NCBI RefSeq assembly: GCF_003353175.1
Contig: NZ_QHKS01000001.1
Location: 496,001-560,000 of the forward strand
Direction of reading: 5' to 3'
DNA: 64,000 nucleotides
DNA from: Paraburkholderia lacunae
GTDB taxonomy: Bacteria; Pseudomonadota; Gammaproteobacteria; Burkholderiales; Burkholderiaceae
In this document: piece by piece, positions 51,050 to 63,613 of the stretch
How positions within the stretch are numbered: the first letter of the stretch is position 1
Layout of the letters: every line of letters begins with the position of its first letter
Program-made: the position numbers and the translations under genes
The notes under the pieces: generated by a model
The model's database searches: none
What the model saw: the letters and a program-made list of their open reading frames with translations, nothing else
What the model was told of the DNA's origin: nothing

Positions 51050-51991
51050 ATGCAGGCTACCGCCCAACTCGTGTCAGAAACTTCTTCCAGCGTGCTTTCG
51101 GGCTTGCTGCCCGGCCACTTCGCAGCCGGACTCAGCCTCGCGTTCGGCAGTCTGCCGGCCGGACTGCAGATTGCATTCGCCATCGTGTTCGGCCTCGTGA
51201 TCGGCAGTTTCCTCAACGTGGTCGTGCATCGCGTGCCGATCATGCTCGAGCGTGCATGGCGCGAGGAAGTCAGCGAGGCAACCGACAAACCGCTCGAGGA
51301 AGACGGCCTGCCCGCGCGCTACAACCTGTGGGTGCCGCGCAGCGCCTGCCCGCACTGCGGCCACGTGCTGAGCGCCTGGGAGAACCTGCCGGTGCTGAGT
51401 TATCTGCTCCTGCGCGGGCGCTGCTCCGCATGCAAGAGACGCGTGAACCTGCGCTACCCGTTGCTCGAAATCGCCAGCGCCGCCTGCGCGGCAGGCGCGC
51501 TCGCGCTGTATGGCCCGACCGGCATGGCGCTCGCCGCTTTCGGCCTGTGCGCTGCGTTGCTGGCGATGAGCGCGATCGACATCGACACCCATCTGCTGCC
51601 GGACTCCATGACACTGCCGCTGTTGTGGGCAGGTCTGATCGTCAACTTCAACGGCATGTTCGCGAGCCTGCACGATGCGGTGCTGGGCGCGATCTTCGGC
51701 TACCTGGTACTGTGGGTCGTGCACTGGCTGTTCCGGTTGGTGCGCGGAGTCGAAGGCATGGGCTATGGCGATTTCAAACTGCTGGCCGCGCTCGGCGCGT
51801 GGCTTGGCTGGGCCGCGCTGCCGCAGATCGTGCTGATCGCGGCAGTCGCCGGCGCGGTGGTCGGTCTCGCGGCAACGTGGCGTGGACGCATGCGCTTTGA
51901 AGAACCGCTGCCGTTCGGCCCGTTTCTAGCCGCGGGCGGTGCTGTTACGCTGTTTCTAGGCACACCGCTTTATCTGGCTCTGGGAGGCTGA
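51050..51991 (+). CDS. pilD: Prepilin peptidase/N-methyltransferase
   Basis: Inner-membrane aspartyl protease that cleaves and N-methylates type IV prepilins. The 313-residue polytopic protein has the cytosolic tetracysteine zinc motif (CPHCGH and CSACKRRVN) and the two catalytic aspartates in SAIDIDTHLLPD and GYGDFKLLAALGAWLGW. An N-terminal leader of about 40 residues before FVVVFGLVIGSFLNVVVHRVP-type segment is slightly long. It is followed by coaE after three bases, a conserved pilD-coaE order. Confidence 0.96.
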   Translation: MQATAQLVSETSSSVLSGLLPGHFAAGLSLAFGSLPAGLQIAFAIVFGLVIGSFLNVVVHRVPIMLERAWREEVSEATDKPLEEDGLPARYNLWVPRSACPHCGHVLSAWENLPVLSYLLLRGRCSACKRRVNLRYPLLEIASAACAAGALALYGPTGMALAAFGLCAALLAMSAIDIDTHLLPDSMTLPLLWAGLIVNFNGMFASLHDAVLGAIFGYLVLWVVHWLFRLVRGVEGMGYGDFKLLAALGAWLGWAALPQIVLIAAVAGAVVGLAATWRGRMRFEEPLPFGPFLAAGGAVTLFLGTPLYLALGG

Positions 51992-51994
51992 GGC

Positions 51995-52597
51995 ATGTTC
52001 GCTGTGGGACTGACCGGCGGCATCGGCAGCGGCAAATCGACCGTGGCGGATCTGTTCGCCGTGCGCGGCGTGCCGCTCGTCGATACGGACCTGATCGCGC
52101 ACCGCATCACCGCGCCGCAAGGCATTGCGATGCCGCAGATCGCCGCCGAGTTCGGCGACTCGTTCGTCGCGTCGGACGGCTCGCTCGACCGCGCCCGCAT
52201 GCGCACCCTGGTGTTCAGCGACGACGGCGCGCGCAAGCGCCTCGAAGGCATCACGCACCCGTTGATTCGCGCGGAGACCGAGCGCGAGCAGCGCGAGGCG
52301 CACGGGCCGTATGTGATCGTGGTCGTCCCGCTGCTGGTCGAGTCGGGTAGCTGGACGAGCCGTGTGAATCGCGTGCTGACAGTCGATTGCAGTGTCGAAA
52401 CGCAAATCTCGCGCGTGATGCGCCGCAACGCGTTCAGCCGCGAACAGGTGCTGGCGATCATCGCCCGGCAGGCCACGCGCGAAGCGCGCCTCGCCGCAGC
52501 CGACGACGTGATCGACAACGACAACGTGCCGCTCGATGCGCTCGTGGCGCAGGTCGACGCGCAGCATCGCGCGTATTTGGCGCTCGCAGGCGCTTGA
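51995..52597 (+). CDS. coaE: Dephospho-CoA kinase
   Basis: Final step of coenzyme A synthesis. The 200-residue P-loop kinase opens [16 protein letters not shown] (P-loop 8-16), with [10 protein letters not shown] shortly after, and the LID/CoA region VVPLLVES. Start lies three bases after the pilD stop, so it is co-transcribed with the pil genes. This coaE-zapD-yacG order is widely conserved in proteobacteria. Confidence 0.97.
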   Translation: MFAVGLTGGIGSGKSTVADLFAVRGVPLVDTDLIAHRITAPQGIAMPQIAAEFGDSFVASDGSLDRARMRTLVFSDDGARKRLEGITHPLIRAETEREQREAHGPYVIVVVPLLVESGSWTSRVNRVLTVDCSVETQISRVMRRNAFSREQVLAIIARQATREARLAAADDVIDNDNVPLDALVAQVDAQHRAYLALAGA

Positions 52598-52779
52598 GCA
52601 GCGAGCGCGCATGAGCGGCACGCAACATGCGCACTTTGGTGCGCACTCCGCGTTGAACCATTGAACTTTGCAGCACGGCGAGATCCGAAGCACGCAGAAA
52701 ACTGCCTGACACACGTGAAAAAAGTTGCGAGTGCGTGCTGAAAAAGTGCGAGATTGCTAGGGTAGTCTCACGGCATTAG

Positions 52780-53580
<801 letters not shown>

Positions 53581-53680
53581 TGTCCGCCTTGTAAAACCGA
53601 AGCACGGGGCGCGCCTTTAACGCGGCGCGAAATCCCCTATATTCGAAACATGTTCCATTTGCAATTGACTGCCTGACCGT

Positions 53681-53878
53681 ATGCCTACTGTCGTCAAATG
53701 TCCCACTTGCGGAAAGGATGTCCGCTGGACCCCTGAGAGCCGCTTCCGCCCGTTCTGCTCGGATCGTTGCAAGCAGATCGACCTCGGCGCCTGGGCCGCC
53801 GAGAAGTACAAGATCGGCGGCACGGATAAAGAAGCTTCATCCGATGAATCGCCTGGCGGGGACTACAACCCGCACTGA
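53681..53878 (+). CDS. yacG: DNA gyrase inhibitor YacG
   Basis: Small zinc protein that binds GyrB and inhibits gyrase. The 65-residue sequence has the four zinc cysteines C7, C10, C26 and C30 ([11 protein letters not shown] and [15 protein letters not shown]). Too short for many gene callers, but the motif is diagnostic. It follows zapD in the conserved coaE-zapD-yacG order. Confidence 0.96.
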   Translation: MPTVVKCPTCGKDVRWTPESRFRPFCSDRCKQIDLGAWAAEKYKIGGTDKEASSDESPGGDYNPH

Positions 53879-53888
53879 GTGCAACAGC

Positions 53889-53918
53889 GCTACGTTGGGT
53901 CACGCGGCCCAACGTAGC
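53889..53918. other. Perfect 11-bp stem hairpin between yacG and mutT
   Basis: GCTACGTTGGG (53889-53899) pairs fully with CCCAACGTAGC (53908-53918), eight-base loop. It lies between two convergent genes (yacG plus, mutT minus). There is no proper T run on either side, so termination would be inefficient or need Rho; the role is a guess from position. Confidence 0.6.
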
Positions 53919-53950
53919 TAATGCAGCGCCCGCAACCGCGCTCCATTCTT

Positions 53951-54373
53951 CTACTTTTTCTCAGCCGCGAGCCATTCCAGCACCGGAATCGTCGCCGGCA
54001 ATAACGGTGCAACATCCGCGGGCAGTGCCTGCCAGACGAACGCCTGGCCCTCACGCCCGTGCGGCTCACCGGTCCAGTGCGTCACTTTGCAGAAAAACAG
54101 CCGCACATAAGCATGCGGGTAATCGTGCTCGAGGGTGTGCCAAAGGTGGCTCGCCTTGACGTCGATCCCCAGCTCCTCGTGCAACTCGCGAGCGAGCGCT
54201 GCCTCGACCGACTCGCCCGCTTCCAGCTTGCCGCCCGGAAACTCCCAGTAGCCCTCGTACGGCTTGCCAGCCGGGCGCTGCGCCAGCAAATAGCGTCCGT
54301 CCGGCTGAATCAGCACGCCAACGGCGACTTCCGTCACCGGCCGCCCGTCAGCATTCTTTTGCGCGTCGCTCAT
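53951..54373 (-). CDS. mutT: MutT-like 8-oxo-dGTP diphosphatase
   Basis: Nudix hydrolase that clears 8-oxo-dGTP. The 140-residue product starts at 54373 by ATGA overlap with the AAA-ATPase gene stop. Visible are EVAVGVLIQPDGRYLLAQRP and the Nudix box GGKLEAGESVEAALARELHEELG, preceded by YEGYWEFPGG. Length matches E. coli MutT (129) plus a short extra N terminus. It lies downstream of the ATPase and argJ in a co-directed set, part of the secA-argJ neighbourhood. Confidence 0.9.
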   Translation of the reverse strand: MSDAQKNADGRPVTEVAVGVLIQPDGRYLLAQRPAGKPYEGYWEFPGGKLEAGESVEAALARELHEELGIDVKASHLWHTLEHDYPHAYVRLFFCKVTHWTGEPHGREGQAFVWQALPADVAPLLPATIPVLEWLAAEKK

Positions 54374-55239
54374 ACCGGGGTCTTCCGGCCCGACCAGTCG
54401 CGAGCGAACTGCCACGCGACGCGCCCCGAGCGCGAACCGCGCTCCAGCGCCCACACCAGCGCGTCGCCGCGCGCCGCTTCGACTTCCGCGTCGTCACAGC
54501 CGAAATGGCGAAGCCAGTGGCCGATGATCGACAGGTAGTCGTCCTGCTTGAACGGATAGAAGCTGACCCACAGCCCGAAACGCTCGGACAGCGAGATCTT
54601 TTCTTCGACCAGTTCGCCCGGATGGATCTCTCCGTCGGCCATGTGCTTGTACGTCTCGTTGTCGCTCATGTACTCGGGCAGCAGATGGCGGCGGTTCGAC
54701 GTCGCGTAGATCAGCACGTTGTCCGACTGCGCGGCGATCGAACCGTCGAGCGCCACCTTCAGCGCCTTGTAGCCCGATTCGCCATCTTCGAACGACAGGT
54801 CGTCGCAGAACACCACGAAGCGCTCCGGCCGCTGCGCGATCAGATCGACGATATCGCCGAGATCGTGCAGATCGTCTTTATCCACCTCGATCAGACGCAG
54901 GCCGTCTTTCGCGTACGCGTTCAGACAAGCCTTGATCAGCGACGACTTGCCAGTGCCGCGTGCGCCCGTCAGCAACACGTTGTTGGCCGGCTGCTTGTGC
55001 ACAAATTGACGCGTGTTCTGCTCGATCAGCCCTTTCTGGCGATCGATGTTTTGCAGGTCGTCGAGCGTGATCGCCGAGATGGCGGGCACCGGCTGCAGAT
55101 AGCCGCGCCCCTGACGCTTGCGCCAGCGAAAGGCGAGCGCGGCTGACCAGTCGATATCCGGTGCGGTAGGCGGAAGCATCGCTTCGAGACGGCCGAGCAC
55201 GGCTTCGGCCCGGCTCAGAAACTGTTCGAGTTTGTCCAT
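54370..55239 (-). CDS. AAA-type ATPase (DUF815 family)
   Basis: A 289-residue putative ATPase. The Walker A is GARGTGKSS (92-100), and the Walker B is FVVFCDDLSFEDGE. The leading helix (MDKLEQFLSRAEAVLGRLEAML) and the RRHLLPEYMSDNETY sensor-like loop fit the DUF815 family. Its role is unknown. The start at 55239 is the first ATG before the family N terminus; coupled to mutT by ATGA and 41 bp downstream of argJ. Confidence 0.87.
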   Translation of the reverse strand: MDKLEQFLSRAEAVLGRLEAMLPPTAPDIDWSAALAFRWRKRQGRGYLQPVPAISAITLDDLQNIDRQKGLIEQNTRQFVHKQPANNVLLTGARGTGKSSLIKACLNAYAKDGLRLIEVDKDDLHDLGDIVDLIAQRPERFVVFCDDLSFEDGESGYKALKVALDGSIAAQSDNVLIYATSNRRHLLPEYMSDNETYKHMADGEIHPGELVEEKISLSERFGLWVSFYPFKQDDYLSIIGHWLRHFGCDDAEVEAARGDALVWALERGSRSGRVAWQFARDWSGRKTPV

Positions 55240-55280
55240 GGCGGTGAAATAAGCGGTTGGAAACCGCGTAATGAACCTGG

Positions 55281-56522
55281 TTACGAACGATAGTCGGCGT
55301 TGATGCTCACATAGTCGTGCGACAGATCGCACGTCCAGATCGTGGCTTGCGCGTCACCGCGACCGAGCACGACACGAATGCCGATCTCACTCTTTTTCAT
55401 GACGCGCTGGCCGTCTTCTTCACGGTAGGCCGGATTGCGGCCGCCGGCCGTCGCGACCAGAACGTCGTCCAGATACAGATCGATCTTGCCGACATCGAGA
55501 TCGTCGACGCCGGCATAGCCGATGGCCGCGAGAATGCGGCCGAGATTCGGGTCCGACGCATAGAAGGCCGTTTTCACGAGCGGCGAATGGCCGATCGCGT
55601 ACGCGATCTGTCGGCATTCGACGACGCTCGAACCTCCTTCCACGTGCACCGTCATGAATTTCGTCGCGCCTTCGCCATCGCGCACGATCAGCTGCGCGAG
55701 GGTTTGGGCGACTTCGGTCACCGCGTCGCGCAGCGCTGCATAAGCGGGCGAATCGATGGAGGTGACCGCCGGCAGGCTCGATTTGCCCGACGCGATCAGG
55801 ATGAAGGAATCATTGGTCGACGTGTCGCCGTCGATCGTGATGCAGTTGAAAGAGCGGTCCGCGACGTGCTTGACCAGCGCGTCGAGCACCGGTTGCGCGA
55901 CAGCGGCGTCGAACGCGAGGAAGCCGAGCATGGTTGCCATGTTCGGCTTGATCATGCCCGCACCCTTGCTGATGCCCGTGAGCGTGACCGTATGGCCGTC
56001 GATCGTCACCTGGCGCGAGGTGGCTTTGGGCAGCGTGTCCGTGGTCATGATCGCCTGCGCGGCGTCGTACCAGTTGGCTTCCTTGCGGTTTGCCAGCGCG
56101 GCAGGCAGGCCTGCCTTAAGACGATCGACCGGCAGCGGTTCCAGAATCACGCCCGTCGAAAACGGCAGCACCTGCTCCGGCGCGATATCGGCCAGACGTG
56201 CGAGTTCGGCGCAGGTTTCGCGCGCATGCGCGAGCCCCGGTTCGCCCGTACCCGCGTTCGCGTTGCCGGTGTTGATCACCAGTGCGCGAATCGGCTTTCC
56301 GCCTGCGCGCACGCGCTCCAGATTCTCGCGGCACACCGTCACCGGCGCGGCGCAAAAGCGGTTTTGCGTGAACGCGCCGGCCACCGTCGCGCCATCGGGA
56401 ACGGAAATGACCAGCACGTCCTTGCGGTTCGGCTTGCGGATATTCGCCTCCGCCCAGCCCAGCGTAACGCCGGCGACAGGATGGAGTTGAGCGGGATCGA
56501 TCGAAGGGAAATTGACAGCCAT
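55281..56522 (-). CDS. argJ: Bifunctional ornithine acetyltransferase/N-acetylglutamate synthase
   Basis: Transfers acetyl from N-acetylornithine to glutamate in arginine synthesis. The 413-residue product starts [19 protein letters not shown]. The self-cleavage site is in [22 protein letters not shown]: the Thr of MATML is the nucleophile of the mature beta chain, so the protein is auto-processed into two subunits. It is downstream of secA by 150 bp and followed by the AAA-ATPase gene. Whether it is mono- or bifunctional cannot be read from sequence. Confidence 0.95.
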   Translation of the reverse strand: MAVNFPSIDPAQLHPVAGVTLGWAEANIRKPNRKDVLVISVPDGATVAGAFTQNRFCAAPVTVCRENLERVRAGGKPIRALVINTGNANAGTGEPGLAHARETCAELARLADIAPEQVLPFSTGVILEPLPVDRLKAGLPAALANRKEANWYDAAQAIMTTDTLPKATSRQVTIDGHTVTLTGISKGAGMIKPNMATMLGFLAFDAAVAQPVLDALVKHVADRSFNCITIDGDTSTNDSFILIASGKSSLPAVTSIDSPAYAALRDAVTEVAQTLAQLIVRDGEGATKFMTVHVEGGSSVVECRQIAYAIGHSPLVKTAFYASDPNLGRILAAIGYAGVDDLDVGKIDLYLDDVLVATAGGRNPAYREEDGQRVMKKSEIGIRVVLGRGDAQATIWTCDLSHDYVSINADYRS

Positions 56523-56672
56523 GGTCGCGACCTGTCGAAGAAAATGCCGGCAGGCGCCGGCATCGAGGGATCGGAAACTGATGGCCCGGGGGTGTTGCCG
56601 GGTCACCGCGAAATCACCAGCAAAGCACCGCAAAAAACGACGCGGCGCGCATGAAGCGCGCCGCCTTCGCCT

Positions 56673-59480
<2,808 letters not shown>

Positions 59481-59595
59481 CGGATCGGTGTCTGCGTCGC
59501 GGCTTCGGCTGGTTCGCGGCGTGCAGTTCATGCACGTGCGCTCCGGGGTCGGAAATGCCTCGGCGGCTTAGTCCAAGAGTGAATTCGAATCGGGC

Positions 59596-59604
59596 ATTTT
59601 AGCA
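59596..59604 (-). promoter_or_regulatory. Possible extended -10 element of secA
   Basis: On the minus strand TGCTAAAAT, an extended -10 type sequence, about 116 bp before the secA start. No convincing -35 hexamer is present at 17 bp. Confidence 0.35.
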
Positions 59605-59769
59605 CGCGCCCCCGCCCGCGCTTGTGTCAGCGGTGCGACGGCGACATGGATCCAAAGCCCGCCGCAGTGCCCTTCGACGGCACCCATCGGGGCGGGTTCG
59701 CGTGCATCCTGCGCGGTACAATCGCGGCGTGAACGCGCATTGGGCGCGAACCCGCCGTCACTATCAAAC

Positions 59770-60255
59770 ATGAGCCGTTTTCCGTCCTTTTCAAGGCCGC
59801 CGCCCAAGCAGTTCAACGCGCGCCGCCCGCAGCCCGTCGCCGAAGTGCTCAATCGCACCGACGCGTTCGCGGCCCTGCGCGCGGGCGTCGAGCAGATTGC
59901 CGCGCTCGAAAAGGATCTGCGCGAATTGCTGCCCGACTATCTGGCAACCAGCGTCGAGCCGGGCTTCATTAAGGAAGGCGTACTGGCCCTGTTTGCCGGA
60001 CACAACGCATTGGCGGCACGCCTGCGGCATCTCGAGCCACGGCTGTTGTCCGATCTGCAGCAGCGCGGCTGGCCGGTTAATGCGTTGCGGATTCGCGTGC
60101 GGCCGCAGCCCGCCAAGGGACCGCCGCCGGTCAAGCAGGCACGCATGACGCCTGCTGGCGCGGACGCCTTGCACGCACTCTCCGAATCGCTCGCCCCGTC
60201 GCCATTGCAGGAGGCGTTGGCGAAAATGGCCGCGCGGCATCGGAGAAATCGCTGA
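59770..60255 (+). CDS. DciA-like (DUF721) protein
   Basis: A 161-residue DUF721-family protein; DciA members recruit the replicative helicase DnaB in bacteria lacking DnaC. Residues 1-40 are a Pro/Arg-rich extension (PSFSRPPPKQFNARRPQP), followed by the DUF721 core (about 40-115, VLNRTDAFAALRAGVEQIAALEKDLRELLPDYL and LFAGHNALAARLRHLEPRLLSDLQ). Start at 59770 is chosen over a start ten codons upstream because TACAAT at 59717-59722 and the leader fit it. It is divergent from secA and ends at a terminator shared with lpxC. Confidence 0.85.
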   Translation: MSRFPSFSRPPPKQFNARRPQPVAEVLNRTDAFAALRAGVEQIAALEKDLRELLPDYLATSVEPGFIKEGVLALFAGHNALAARLRHLEPRLLSDLQQRGWPVNALRIRVRPQPAKGPPPVKQARMTPAGADALHALSESLAPSPLQEALAKMAARHRRNR

Positions 60256-60257
60256 AC

Positions 60258-60292
60258 AAAAAATAAGCGGCCCAGAGGGGCCGCTTATTTTT
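60258..60292. terminator. Bidirectional terminator between the DciA-like gene and lpxC
   Basis: AAATAAGCGGCC (60261-60272) pairs with GGCCGCTTATTT (60279-60290), six-base loop, with A and T runs on both flanks. It serves both convergent genes. Confidence 0.92.
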
Positions 60293-60334
60293 CATCCGTT
60301 CGCTTCGGACAATCCGCGCCGAAGACCAGAGACG

Positions 60335-61252
60335 TCAGGCAAACGCTGTCTGCGTCTCGTACGCAAAGCCGCGCGGGGCCTTCTGGGTGTCGTCGAACGT
60401 GACAATTTCGTACGCATCTTCATGCGCCAGCAGCTCGCGCAGCAGCGCATTGTTCAGCCCGTGGCCCGACTTGTATGCCGTGTACGAAGCCAGCAGCGGA
60501 TGGCCGACCACGTACAGATCGCCGATTGCGTCGAGCATCTTGTGCTTCACGAATTCGTCGTCGTAACGCAGGCCGTCGTTGTTCAGAATGCGGTATTCGT
60601 CCAGCACGATCGCGTTATCCATGCTGCCGCCGCGCGCCAAACCGAGTTCACGCATCGTTTCCACTTCATGCGCAAAGCCAAACGTGCGCGCCCGGGCAAT
60701 TTCCCGCACGTACGACGTATTGGCGAAATCCACTTCCAGCGCCTGGCCGGTCTTATCGACAGCCGGGTGACGGAAATCGATCGTGAATTTGAGCTTGAAA
60801 CCGAAATACGGGTCGAGGCGCGCGAACTTGTCGCCGTCGCGAATTTCGACCGGCTTGGTGACCTTGATGAATTTCTTCGCCGCGTTCTGTTCTTCGATGC
60901 CGGCCGATTGAATCAGAAACACGAAGGACCCTGCACTGCCGTCCATGATCGGGATTTCTTCGGCGGTGACATCGACATACAGATTGTCGATGCCAAGACC
61001 CGCGCACGCGGACATCAAATGCTCGACCGTCGATACGCGCGCGCCGTCTTTCTGCAAAACGGAAGCGAGGCGGGTGTCGCCGATCGCCAACGCCGACGCG
61101 GGAATATCCACCGGCGTGGGCAAATCCACGCGCGAAAACACGATGCCGGTATCCGGCACCGCCGGGCGAAGCGTCAGGTCGACTTTACGGCCGGAGTGCA
61201 GCCCGATGCCGACTGTCTTGACGATCGATTTGATAGTGCGCTGCTTCAGCAT
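60335..61252 (-). CDS. lpxC: UDP-3-O-acyl-N-acetylglucosamine deacetylase
   Basis: Committed zinc-dependent step of lipid A synthesis. The 305-residue product matches E. coli LpxC length. The zinc ligands His78 (TVEHLMSA), His237 and Asp241 (HKMLDAIGD) and the catalytic His264 (SGHGLNN) are all present. In E. coli its level is set by FtsH proteolysis of the C terminus, which here ends QTAFA, similar in hydrophobicity. The upstream 288-bp stretch holds a probable promoter and a hairpin. Confidence 0.97.
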   Translation of the reverse strand: MLKQRTIKSIVKTVGIGLHSGRKVDLTLRPAVPDTGIVFSRVDLPTPVDIPASALAIGDTRLASVLQKDGARVSTVEHLMSACAGLGIDNLYVDVTAEEIPIMDGSAGSFVFLIQSAGIEEQNAAKKFIKVTKPVEIRDGDKFARLDPYFGFKLKFTIDFRHPAVDKTGQALEVDFANTSYVREIARARTFGFAHEVETMRELGLARGGSMDNAIVLDEYRILNNDGLRYDDEFVKHKMLDAIGDLYVVGHPLLASYTAYKSGHGLNNALLRELLAHEDAYEIVTFDDTQKAPRGFAYETQTAFA

Positions 61253-61308
61253 GGTGATCTTCTATTCGATTGAAAATCCCAATCGGGACTTTTTATTCCA
61301 TAGCGCGC

Positions 61309-61314
61309 ATTATA
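61309..61314 (-). promoter_or_regulatory. Consensus -10 element upstream of lpxC
   Basis: TATAAT on the minus strand in GGAGTATAATGCGCGC, 57 bp before the lpxC start. No clear -35 at standard spacing; TTACGA lies three bases too far away (20 bp). Confidence 0.5.
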
Positions 61315-61382
61315 CTCCAATACCCTAAGGAGCGTCGTAACACGGTACGTTTCAATCTGTTTCGTTGCATTACTCGACGGGC

Positions 61383-61445
61383 GCCCGTCAGGGAAAGCGT
61401 GACGGGCCGATGTCCGGAACGGAGGCGTTCCCGGTCATCGGCCCG
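61383..61445. other. Two overlapping, mutually exclusive hairpins
   Basis: A small hairpin pairs GCCCGTCA (61383-61390) with TGACGGGC (61400-61407). A larger hairpin pairs CGGGCCGATG and the following CCGGAACG (61403-61421) with CGTTCCCGG and CATCGGCCCG (61426-61445). They share bases 61403-61407 and cannot form together. They lie downstream of the peroxiredoxin gene and upstream of lpxC on the minus strand, with no T run, so they may act in transcript processing or attenuation. Confidence 0.55.
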
Positions 61446-61540
61446 CGTAACGGCCTGTCACAAAAGCGTCTTATTCTCCGTTGCCCTGCTACAACGCGCT
61501 TACAGCGCAGGTCCAGGGCGCAGGCCTCGACGCACAGCAA

Positions 61541-62044
61541 CTAGCTCAACGTAGCGAGAATACTACCTGCATCGCTGACTTCGAATTTGCCGGCAGCCTC
61601 GACGTTCAACGTCTTGACCACGCCATCGTCGACCACCATCGCGTAGCGCTGGGAACGGATTCCCATGCCACGCGCCGACAAATCCTGCTCGAGACCGAGC
61701 GCTCGTGTAAAAGCCGCACTGCCGTCCGCCATCATGCGCACCTTGCCCGAGGCGTGCAGATCGCGTCCCCACACGCCCATTACGAACGCGTCGTTGACGG
61801 ACACGCACCAGATTTCGTCGATGCCGAGAGCGCGCAACTGCTCGGCGTGCTCGACGTAACCCGGTACATGCTTGGCCGAACAGGTCGGCGTGAACGCGCC
61901 CGGCAATCCGAAGATCACCACACGCTTGCCCGCCGTCTGCTCGCGCACGTCGAAGCTGTTAGGTCCGATCGTGCAACCCGCCCGCTCGTCTTCGACCAAC
62001 TCGAAGAGCGTCGCGTCGGGCAGCTTTTCACCCACTTGAATCAT
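61541..62044 (-). CDS. Prx5-type peroxiredoxin
   Basis: A 167-residue thioredoxin-fold peroxidase with peroxidatic Cys55 in GLPGAFTPTCSAKHVPGY and Trp79-Cys80 in IDEIWCVSVNDAFVMGVW, matching the Prx5 subfamily (PMP20/AhpE-like). A glutaredoxin fusion, seen in some bacteria, is absent. It presumably reduces peroxides via thiol donors. The position between lpxC and ftsZ is conserved in Burkholderiaceae. A different-type peroxidase, Tpx, is at 25318-25818. Confidence 0.92.
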   Translation of the reverse strand: MIQVGEKLPDATLFELVEDERAGCTIGPNSFDVREQTAGKRVVIFGLPGAFTPTCSAKHVPGYVEHAEQLRALGIDEIWCVSVNDAFVMGVWGRDLHASGKVRMMADGSAAFTRALGLEQDLSARGMGIRSQRYAMVVDDGVVKTLNVEAAGKFEVSDAGSILATLS

Positions 62045-62293
62045 GCTCAGTCCTTTGCATCGATGCGAAGCACGCTCGCACGTTGTCGTGTCGCAGTGAA
62101 ATGCAGCGATTGCCCGATTGAAGGCTCCGCCGTCCGGCGACAGTCGCCCAATCCGCTTCGCGAATCCGAAGAGGGCACTTGTCCTTGCCGCGAATCTGAC
62201 GATACGCGACCTGTTTGCCGTTCACCCGCCACGCTCGTGCATTCGTCTGCCGGCGCTGGAAGACCGCGCCGCAGCGAAAGCCTGCTCGCGCGC

Positions 62294-63490
62294 TCAGTCC
62301 GCCTGCTTGCGCAGGAACGCCGGAATGTCGTACGTATCGACGCCTTTTTCCTGCAGCGCCTGCACGTGCGAAGCCGCCGTGTCGCGCGACGTGCGCCACA
62401 CTGCCGGCGTATCCAGCGCGCCGTAATCGGCGGTGCTGGCGTGCGCCGGTGCGTAGGCAGCGTGTTGCATCGTGCTGATCGGCTGGTTGTCCGTGCCGGT
62501 GCGCAGCAGCGTCATCGGTGCCGATTGCTGCTTCTTCGCCGCACGGCCCAGACCCGTTGCCACGACTGTCACGCGCAGCGCGTCGCCCATGGCATCGTCG
62601 TACACCGCGCCGAAGATCACGGTTGCATCTTCTGCAGCGTAGCTCTTGATGGTGTTCATCACTTCGCGCGTTTCCGACAGACGCAGCGAACGGCTCGACG
62701 TGATGTTGACCAGCACGCCACGCGCGCCCGACAGATCCACACCTTCCAGCAGCGGGCTGGCGACAGCCTGCTCGGCGGCCAGACGCGCGCGATCGACGCC
62801 GGCAACCGTCGCCGTGCCCATCATCGCCTTGCCCTGCTCGCCCATCACCGTCTTCACGTCTTCGAAGTCGACGTTCACCAGACCGTCGACGTTGATGATT
62901 TCAGCGATACCGGCTACTGCGTTGTTCAGAACGTCGTCGGCGCACTGGAAGCACTTGTCCATTTCGGCGTCATCGCCCATCACCTCGAACAGCTTGTCGT
63001 TCAGAACGACGATCAGCGAGTCGACGTGATCCTCCAGTTGCTGCGAACCAGCTTCTGCCACACGCATGCGCTTGCCGCCTTCGAATTCGAACGGCTTGCT
63101 GACCACGCCAACAGTCAAGATACCCATTTCCTTGGCGATCTGCGCGACCACCGGCGCGGCTCCCGTACCCGTGCCGCCACCCATGCCCGCGGTGATGAAC
63201 ACCATGTGCGCGCCAAGCAGTGCATCGGCGATGCGCTCACGTGCTTCTTCTGCTGCCGCGCGGCCCATTTCCGGCTTGGCACCAGCGCCAAGACCCGTAT
63301 TGCCGAGCTGGATCACCGCAGTTGCGCGCGAACGCGACAGTGCCTGGGCGTCCGTGTTCATCACGATGAAGTCGACGCCTTGTACGCCCTTGTTGATCAT
63401 GTGCTGAACGGCATTGCCGCCAGCGCCACCTACTCCGACCACCTTGATGATGGTGCCGTTCGTTTCGGTTTCCAGCATCTGGAATTCCAT
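62294..63490 (-). CDS. ftsZ: Cell division protein FtsZ
   Basis: Tubulin-like GTPase that forms the Z ring. The 398-residue protein has GVGGAGGNAV (19-28), the tubulin signature GGGTGTG (104-110) and the T7 synergy loop VNVDFEDVKTVM. A variable linker (about 320-385) leads to the conserved terminal peptide DIPAFLRKQAD, which binds FtsA and ZipA/MinC. It is downstream of ftsA with a 123-bp gap, in the dcw cluster order; ZapD partner gene at 52825-53580. Confidence 0.98.
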   Translation of the reverse strand: MEFQMLETETNGTIIKVVGVGGAGGNAVQHMINKGVQGVDFIVMNTDAQALSRSRATAVIQLGNTGLGAGAKPEMGRAAAEEARERIADALLGAHMVFITAGMGGGTGTGAAPVVAQIAKEMGILTVGVVSKPFEFEGGKRMRVAEAGSQQLEDHVDSLIVVLNDKLFEVMGDDAEMDKCFQCADDVLNNAVAGIAEIINVDGLVNVDFEDVKTVMGEQGKAMMGTATVAGVDRARLAAEQAVASPLLEGVDLSGARGVLVNITSSRSLRLSETREVMNTIKSYAAEDATVIFGAVYDDAMGDALRVTVVATGLGRAAKKQQSAPMTLLRTGTDNQPISTMQHAAYAPAHASTADYGALDTPAVWRTSRDTAASHVQALQEKGVDTYDIPAFLRKQAD

Positions 63491-63613
63491 GTTGCCTCCG
63501 TCAAGATAAAAAATTGCAGCCACTCGGCCGTTATTCGGCAGGAGATCGGGCAACCCCCTGTCGCGCGCCGGCCGCCGGCACCAGCGCGTATTTCGTCAAC
63601 TGATTCGTAATCT

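Noticed and set aside
53889..53918. Operator or attachment site at the perfect hairpin
   Set aside because: It lies between convergent genes, far from any start; a transcript-end hairpin is simpler.
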